Shown in pieces: positions 18,219-23,293 of a stretch of 23,293 bases of DNA. Position 1 is the stretch's first letter. Each line of letters opens with the position of its first letter. The position numbers and the translations under genes are program-made. This stretch comes from Hofstenia miamia (Eukaryota > Xenacoelomorpha > Acoela > Hofsteniidae): assembly GCA_900660155.1 (NCBI GenBank), contig CABFPE010000020.1:1007767-1031059 (forward strand), read 5' to 3'. The notes under the pieces were generated by a model. The model was not told where the DNA came from, ran no database searches, and saw only the letters and a list, made by a program, of their open reading frames with translations.

Positions 18219-18407
18219 TTACTTGATATAGGCGATAATTTCGCAGGTATCATTTCCAAGATCAAGGGTCGGAGTAATGAAGCCATCGGATGGAATTTCA
18301 ACTCGGACAAACATTGAACAACTTTGATATTTTATGATAACAACTTTAATTGAAGCAACTAGATTGTTAACCCTTATATATTTTGCCTGAATACGCATGG
18401 TACAGTT
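18219..18407 (-). CDS. Possible terminal exon of a host gene, function unknown
   Basis: On the minus strand an AG acceptor (ACACATGTTGCAG) is followed by 62 codons ending in a TAA: NCTMRIQAKYIRVNNLVASI, then VVIIKYQSCSMFVRVEIPSD, then GFITPTLDLGNDTCEIIAYI and K. The residue make-up is that of an ordinary beta-rich globular protein and not of AT-rich noise, with few Lys/Asn runs. A poly(A) signal lies at 17811-17816 on the same strand. The pyrimidine tract before the acceptor is weak, an ATG upstream (18416) also leaves the frame open, and I found no upstream exon. I recognise no family. Confidence 0.3.
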   Translation of the reverse strand, partial: NCTMRIQAKYIRVNNLVASIKVVIIKYQSCSMFVRVEIPSDGFITPTLDLGNDTCEIIAYIK

Positions 18408-20141
18408 CTGCAACATGTGTGCCTCTAAAAATCCATGAAATAATACTGTATATAGTTCTTTAATATATTTTCAGCTGCCAGCATAAATGGCCAGTCCTAA
18501 AAACGCGTCTCCGAGTGGGTCGGATCGGGTCGTGGCAACAATTAGTTAGCAAATAAACTTCTTGGGGGTTAGGCCAGCAAATACATTAATTGAAATTGAA
18601 TGAATATATAGATATATTAGTTCAAATGATTTAAAGCCTCCACAATCCAGCATTAATTTTTATGACATTTCAGCCACATATGTTGCTTTTTTGAAAAAAA
18701 CAAAAATATGACTTTCTATGACTTTATAGCTTCCTATTTAGCTGCACCCCAGGTCTGAAAACCATCTAATTTTAAGCAGAACACAAAATAGACCAACACA
18801 ACAAAGTATGACTTTTATGAATTTTGGTTGCCCTAGTAATTGCTCTTTATCTTTGCTCTTAATGTAAAGAGCTTCTATTATTCTTAAATCCTTGGTTCTT
18901 TTTATTTATGCGAAATTTTTTATGCTTGGTTGATGTTTATGTATAAATATTTCTGATTTTAGATGCACCTTAATGTGTACTTTTGCCCTTGTAATTATAT
19001 ATATTGACTACAAAAAAAGTGTAGGTATGCCATATACTTAACTTTATGTTTAACAAATAGCGCCCTATTCATATAAAGTTTGTTTATGATTATGTTGTTT
19101 CTTTATTTCTTAAGCATGCAGATTCCAAACTAGATCCAAGCAAATATACATTAATGGTAAGAGTTTTTGTACATATTATTATATCAGCACATTTGTGGAT
19201 TACTTTTTCATTGAAATATCCCTCTAAACGTATAAGAAAATTATATATTGATCTACTAAAAATTACTTCCCAGGTTTGTTTCCAATTAATGGCAAATTGC
19301 AGGTGAAATTGTCAAATGAAATCTGTCTAAAATGCCATTCTTTTGTAAATTGATGTTGCATCTGGTGCTCACAAATCTAAGAGATTTTCCGTTTGTTTTG
19401 ACAACGGTATCATATATGATTGGAAAGCATTTAATTTCTTAGAATATTAGTCTTGTCAATGGGCAAAGGTGAAATATTGCTTATAATTGTGGCTTTAGCT
19501 CAGGTAATTTCACACAAATATATTTATTAGACATTAAATATATTTTACTTATAAAATGATCAATTACATATAGATAGATAAAGGGTAATTTCGAAGTTGA
19601 TGACAATCAAAATGCACTAAAAATTGAATGTTTATGCAAAATTTAACGCATATTGTAGCATTAGTGATCCTACACATGGGTTCCTAGCAAATATTTAATT
19701 GCAAATGTTCTAATAGAATACAGAAACCATATCTATTAACCTCACACCAAATTATCAATTATTTCCTAATAGGCTAATCCAATTTAATTTCTTCGAAATC
19801 ATATTTTCGACACCCGTGGACTGGGTAATTACACTGTTTTCAATACGAACTACATATATCTCAAAAATAATTCAAAAGCGACCGCTTGTTAGAACAGTTT
19901 GCTTTTCTTCTTGGTTACTAATTAACTTAGAATCAAGTCTTTCGACGTCATGCAATCAATTTGGTGCTAATGATTGTTGAATTTTTTAAATTCTGGTGAT
20001 TTAGCCCCATCCTGTCGTCTGATGCTTTTATCTATAATCCAGATTGTCACAAATCAAGCTTGGCTTCCAATAACATTACATCTAACAAATTTTGTGTGCA
20101 CTGGATTTTATTTACTTTTCGTTTGATAAGTGCCTAGCACC
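18408..20141. other. AT-rich spacer, no gene established
   Basis: Three splice-bounded plus-strand pieces join in one frame on paper (19122-19156, 19275-19303, about 19440-19502), but each is short and the match to consensus is modest. A GC-richer island with GGGTCGG motifs lies at 18500-18540. Nothing else is visible. Confidence 0.4.
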
Positions 20142-21053
20142 GCAATAATAATAATAAAAGAGTTAAAGCAAATTTATTGATTAAGTTTATAACAATAACT
20201 ACAAACAAACACACACAAACAAATACGAAAACAAATATAAATATACAAAAATATAAATATGCACCTTACCTAAAGGGCAAAAATTTTACATAAATTGAGT
20301 CCAGGTGATTAATTCATTAGAAATTTCAATTAATGATTGCTCTTTCATTATAATTTCCTTTATTTTTTTCCTAAAATATTTATAATTTTTTTCAGTTTGA
20401 ATTTCCACATTGAGATATTAGACAATTTCGAGCACATAAATGTAAAGGAATCTTTGCGATTGATTATGATGTTCTATTTGTAGTTTTTATATGTTGAAAG
20501 AGAAAACTGCAATTTAAATAAATTCACTAATTTTAAAGTAATTTATAAAAAATTTATGATATGAATTCTCTAGATGCCGTAAGTGATATAAAAATTTAAC
20601 TCCAGTTGCCATTTTTCTTAATTTTAAAGACAAAAATGCATTAAATGTTAAATCTTGATCAATTGTTACTCCTAAATAACACACTGATTTACATTGCTCA
20701 ATTACATTCTTATTTATGTTAATTTTGATACTCTCAGAAGTCTTTTGATGTTCCTTTGATGCAAATATAATAAATTGAGTTTTATTTCCATTAATTTTTA
20801 ATTTATTATAATCAAAATATTTAATCAGTCTTTAGCCAAAAAATTGATTTTTTGATGTTTTAATAATACATGTGTCATCAGCATATTGGTAAATAGTTCC
20901 CTTTTTTAATGATCAAGACATATCGTTTACATAGAGTGCAAATAAGATAGGTCCTAATAGTTTGACTTGTGGAACTCCAAGATCTTTAGTTGTATAATCT
21001 GAAAAAATTCCGTCCAATTTTACACACTGTTTTCAATCATTCAAAAAATGCAT
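20142..21053 (-). mobile_element. CR1/Jockey-like non-LTR retrotransposon, 3' fragment
   Basis: A 5'-truncated element on the minus strand: about 256 codons of RT and its C-terminal region (21053-20286), then a 3' UTR whose sense strand is rich in G and T (the plus strand at 20185-20262 has almost no G), then a short TTATTATTATTATT tail (20144-20156). The truncation lies inside RT, as expected for target-primed reverse transcription. It is a different lineage from the R4-like copies: RT has YADDT and GVPQ...LGPILF motifs, and no restriction-like endonuclease follows. The clade (CR1, Jockey, L2 or related) is not resolved. Confidence 0.8.
20286..21053 (-). pseudogene. CR1/Jockey-like reverse transcriptase with in-frame stops
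   Basis: One uninterrupted frame, 256 codons including stops, can be read without any frameshift. Motifs in order: QCVKLDGIFSDYTTKDLGVP, KLLGPILFALYVNDM, YQYADDTCIIKTSKNQ with the catalytic YADD box intact, LKINGNKTQFIIFASKEH, SVCYLGVTIDQDLTFNAFLS, then KMATGVKFLYHLRHLENSYH. The G of the usual GVPQG reads V. Stops occur at NDMS*, FFG*, EFI*, FNI*, EIV* and the first at LND*. The lack of indels with several stops suggests decay by base substitution. RT polymerises cDNA from the nicked target; this copy cannot make a full protein. Confidence 0.82.
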
Positions 21054-21524
21054 TATCATATTAAGAAATTTTTAACCGCGCCATCTTGCGACTTCACTGT
21101 TTTATAGCCTATCTTAATACATGCAAAATCCTTTTTTTGCAGTAAATATCAGAAAAAGTTAAGATCTTATCATTTCATTGCTTAGTTAGTGTAATTTTTA
21201 GCTTAACTATATTATATTTATGGGCATATCTATTTTCGTTCTTCGGCGTTTTAAGATAAAGTTTTTGGAAAAATTCAACTTAAAATTTGCATTTGGAAAT
21301 TTTAATTCAAAATTATACGTATCCATCTTGTATATACCAAATTGCCTTCATCTGGTTACGTAGCATGATTATCAACAAATTAAATGATAATATTATTTTA
21401 TAATGCATTTGTTTTGCTAATAACTGAAACAAATGCTGTTTGCAGCACTTGACGTTATAGGTGCACAAACACCGTTAGTAGATTTATTTGAAATTGCTAG
21501 TTACTTATGCTTTATATTATATAA
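21054..21524. other. AT-rich spacer, nothing recognised
   Basis: Possibly a few more decayed RT codons up to about 21080 (KFLNMI in the same frame). Otherwise AT-rich DNA with no feature. Confidence 0.5.
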
Positions 21525-21635
21525 TATTAAAGAATATTTTCATAATTTTTATAATATTGAATATTTTATTATATTAGCGAATTATAAAAATTAGGCATTT
21601 TAATTTCGTTTATTATACTATTATATATATATATT
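21525..21635. mobile_element. Hairpin-forming MITE-like element, copy 2
   Basis: Starts TATTAAAGAATATTTTC and runs to a TA-rich end (TATATATATTA). It matches 16838-16947 base for base apart from the length and phase of the terminal TA run. The same 13-base inverted repeat is present. It lacks the 73-base flanking repeats of copy 1, which shows that those repeats are not part of the element. Confidence 0.75.
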
Positions 21636-22814
21636 ATTTTGGGAACGAACCGTTTATAAGATTGCTTGATATTCAATCGTTTATTTTAAGGAATTCATAC
21701 TACCTGTTAAATGCTAAAATTTTATTTATCAACACAAAAATACTAAATTTTGTTATTTCCAAATGGACTCATTAAATTGATCATTCAATTAGTTCATTTT
21801 GAACTTTCCTCTGTGTAGTATTTGAACATTGGCACAATGGACATATTTGGGCTTTCTAGTGATGTATGGAATGGAGAACATAATTCAGTATTTATGTTTA
21901 CTATATTAAAAATATATTAGCTTATCACATAGCCCGATACCCAGACATTTTGAGAAAAAGCGAAATCCACTTTGATTTTGCAGATATACGAGATATATGT
22001 ACAGTGTACATTGTACAAACACATGACCTACTTACTACAAAACAATTTCAATTATAATTTAAAATTTATCATTAACTAGGTTTTAAAGAAATCCAACCAA
22101 TTTTCTTAGTATTTTCTCAACACGTTGAATAATTGCCTTTGATCACTCATTAAATTACGCTCATTAAAAGTAAAAAATTATTTTATCACCAAAAAAGCGC
22201 AATGTCTGCGATTGTTTATCTTGGAATGCAATAAGGTTAATGACTCTAGCAAGATAGAAATTAATAACACATATCTGCACATATCTAAAGAATTTTTTAA
22301 CAACTACACATACTTTCAAATTTTATTGCGAACATAAATACGATCTGAAAGTTATCAAAAAGTTGGAAAATAATATATTATGCGCATATACGTAAAAATC
22401 AAGCTAACAAAAGCCCAGCCGCGCTTGGAAATTTCAAAGAAGCCCGGTAAAATTACCGGCCAAAATTATAAAAAAAATCCTGTTTTATCTTATAGAAAGG
22501 GAGAGTTTGGGAGAAATTCTTATGAAAATCTAAAGTTTGAAAAACATTTTTTGTTTCAGCAATCTACAGTATTGCAGTTAGAATAATATTTAAGTTTACT
22601 TTCTGGAATCTCAAAAATTTTCATATAAATTGAGTTGCACTGCTTTTTGATAAGGTAATTTTACTTTGCTTGTTTATGGAAACTTATAAATAATATTAAC
22701 AAAAACTGTTTATAATAAAAAAGTATAATCTATAGGATTTACACTTGAAATTTTGAGACTTCATATAAATAAAGAAACTTGAACCTTGTATTTTTCTACA
22801 TTGGAAGAGACCCT
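21636..22814. other. AT-rich spacer, no gene recognised
   Basis: A plus-strand ATG frame of 68 codons (22380-22586) is lysine-rich and without motif; I do not call it. No repeat stands out. Confidence 0.5.
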
Positions 22815-22986
22815 ACACTGTAGGTAAGTAAATTAAGGTAAAATAAAAAGATTTTACTTACCGGCAGTGTACGAGCTCTTAAGTAAAGTAAAGTAAGGTT
22901 TCAAGTAGGTAATTACACAATTGGTTCTATTCGATTTTTAAGTAAAATCTTTACGAGAGTGTACGAGGTCTTAAGTAAAGTAAGGT
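22815..22986. repeat. Nested hairpins and direct repeats with GGTAAGTAAA-type motifs
   Basis: ACACTGTAGGTAAGTAAA (22815-22832) pairs with 22853-22870 as an inverted repeat with two mismatches and a loop of about 20 bases. AAAGATTTTACTTA (22847-22860) pairs perfectly with 22939-22952. AGTGTACGAGCTCTTAAGTA (from 22866) recurs as a direct repeat with one change at 22958. AAGTAAAG and AAGTAAGG units recur between them. The arrangement resembles the terminus of a small DNA transposon or an array of its ends; no transposase is present. Confidence 0.75.
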
Positions 22987-23293
22987 AATGTAAACAACAT
23001 TGATCTCATTTTGAATGTCACTGAATATTTATTACACAAAGACGATATAAATAAAATTCATAATTACAAAGGAATTAATTACAACAGGTTTTTCTTTGTT
23101 GCTTTGGGTAAACAAATTTTCCTAATGTAAATAATTCGATTTTTTGAGCCAACCTATAGTAAAATATTGACTTTGTTTACTAATTTGGAAGTGTGATTGA
23201 TTGTAGTTAATTACCAAAACATCTACTATTTCAAATTGATTTGCTTTGTTATTAAAACTGGGTAGGACATTCTTTTTAGTAAACAATGTTCTC
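22987..23293. other. AT-rich spacer to the window edge
   Basis: No gene or clear repeat is visible in the last 300 bases. Confidence 0.5.

Noticed and set aside
22380..22586. 68-codon lysine-rich plus-strand frame
   Set aside because: No motif and A-rich composition; nothing in the context supports expression.
1..23293. CRISPR arrays, bacterial operons, rRNA or clear tRNA genes
   Set aside because: None is seen. Direct repeats here are few and irregularly spaced, and the retroelements and spacer structure are eukaryotic.

Overview
This window looks like AT-rich, gene-poor nuclear DNA from an animal, most likely an invertebrate; I cannot fix the phylum. The grounds are abundant metazoan-type retroelements (an R4/Dong-like non-LTR element, a CR1/Jockey-like non-LTR element and a Ty3/Gypsy-like LTR element), long AT-rich spacers with microsatellites, eukaryotic splice and poly(A) signals, and the absence of operons or long intact reading frames. 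There is no confidently intact protein gene. Most of the readable coding signal is transposon debris carrying stop codons, frameshifts and lost catalytic residues.

Layout. 1-650: the 3' end of an R4/Dong-like element running into (TAA)n, then nearly the same 190 bases again after a single N. 1375-2945 (minus): a longer, 5'-truncated copy of the same family (reverse transcriptase, zinc finger, restriction-like endonuclease remnant), again ending beside TAA-rich DNA. 3341-4340: a GC-richer block that shares a short core with DNA next to the Gypsy element. 4341-9596: AT-rich spacer with a 58-base tandem repeat (6417-6530) and a second single-N junction at 8441 with duplicated flanks. 9597-14788 (minus): a nearly full-length but dead Ty3/Gypsy-like element (gag, zinc knuckle, protease remnant, RT, RNase H, integrase, acidic tail). 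14800-15101: an imperfect foldback just upstream of its gag. 15394-15828: an 80-base direct repeat pair around a short open segment. 16765-17020: a 110-base hairpin element between two identical 73-base direct repeats, with a near-identical second copy at 21525-21635. 17800-18407 (minus): a possible terminal exon and 3' UTR of a host gene. 20142-21053 (minus): a CR1/Jockey-like reverse transcriptase in one frame with stops. 22815-22986: nested hairpins and direct repeats built on GGTAAGTAAA-type motifs.

No pathway or operon can be reconstructed. The most interesting signals are structural: TAA-adjacent 3' ends of the R4-like copies, the young hairpin element with unusually long flanking repeats, the foldback beside the Gypsy element with a related core 11.5 kb away, and the two single-N joins that look like unmerged assembly overlaps. 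I did not find an obviously new biological system.
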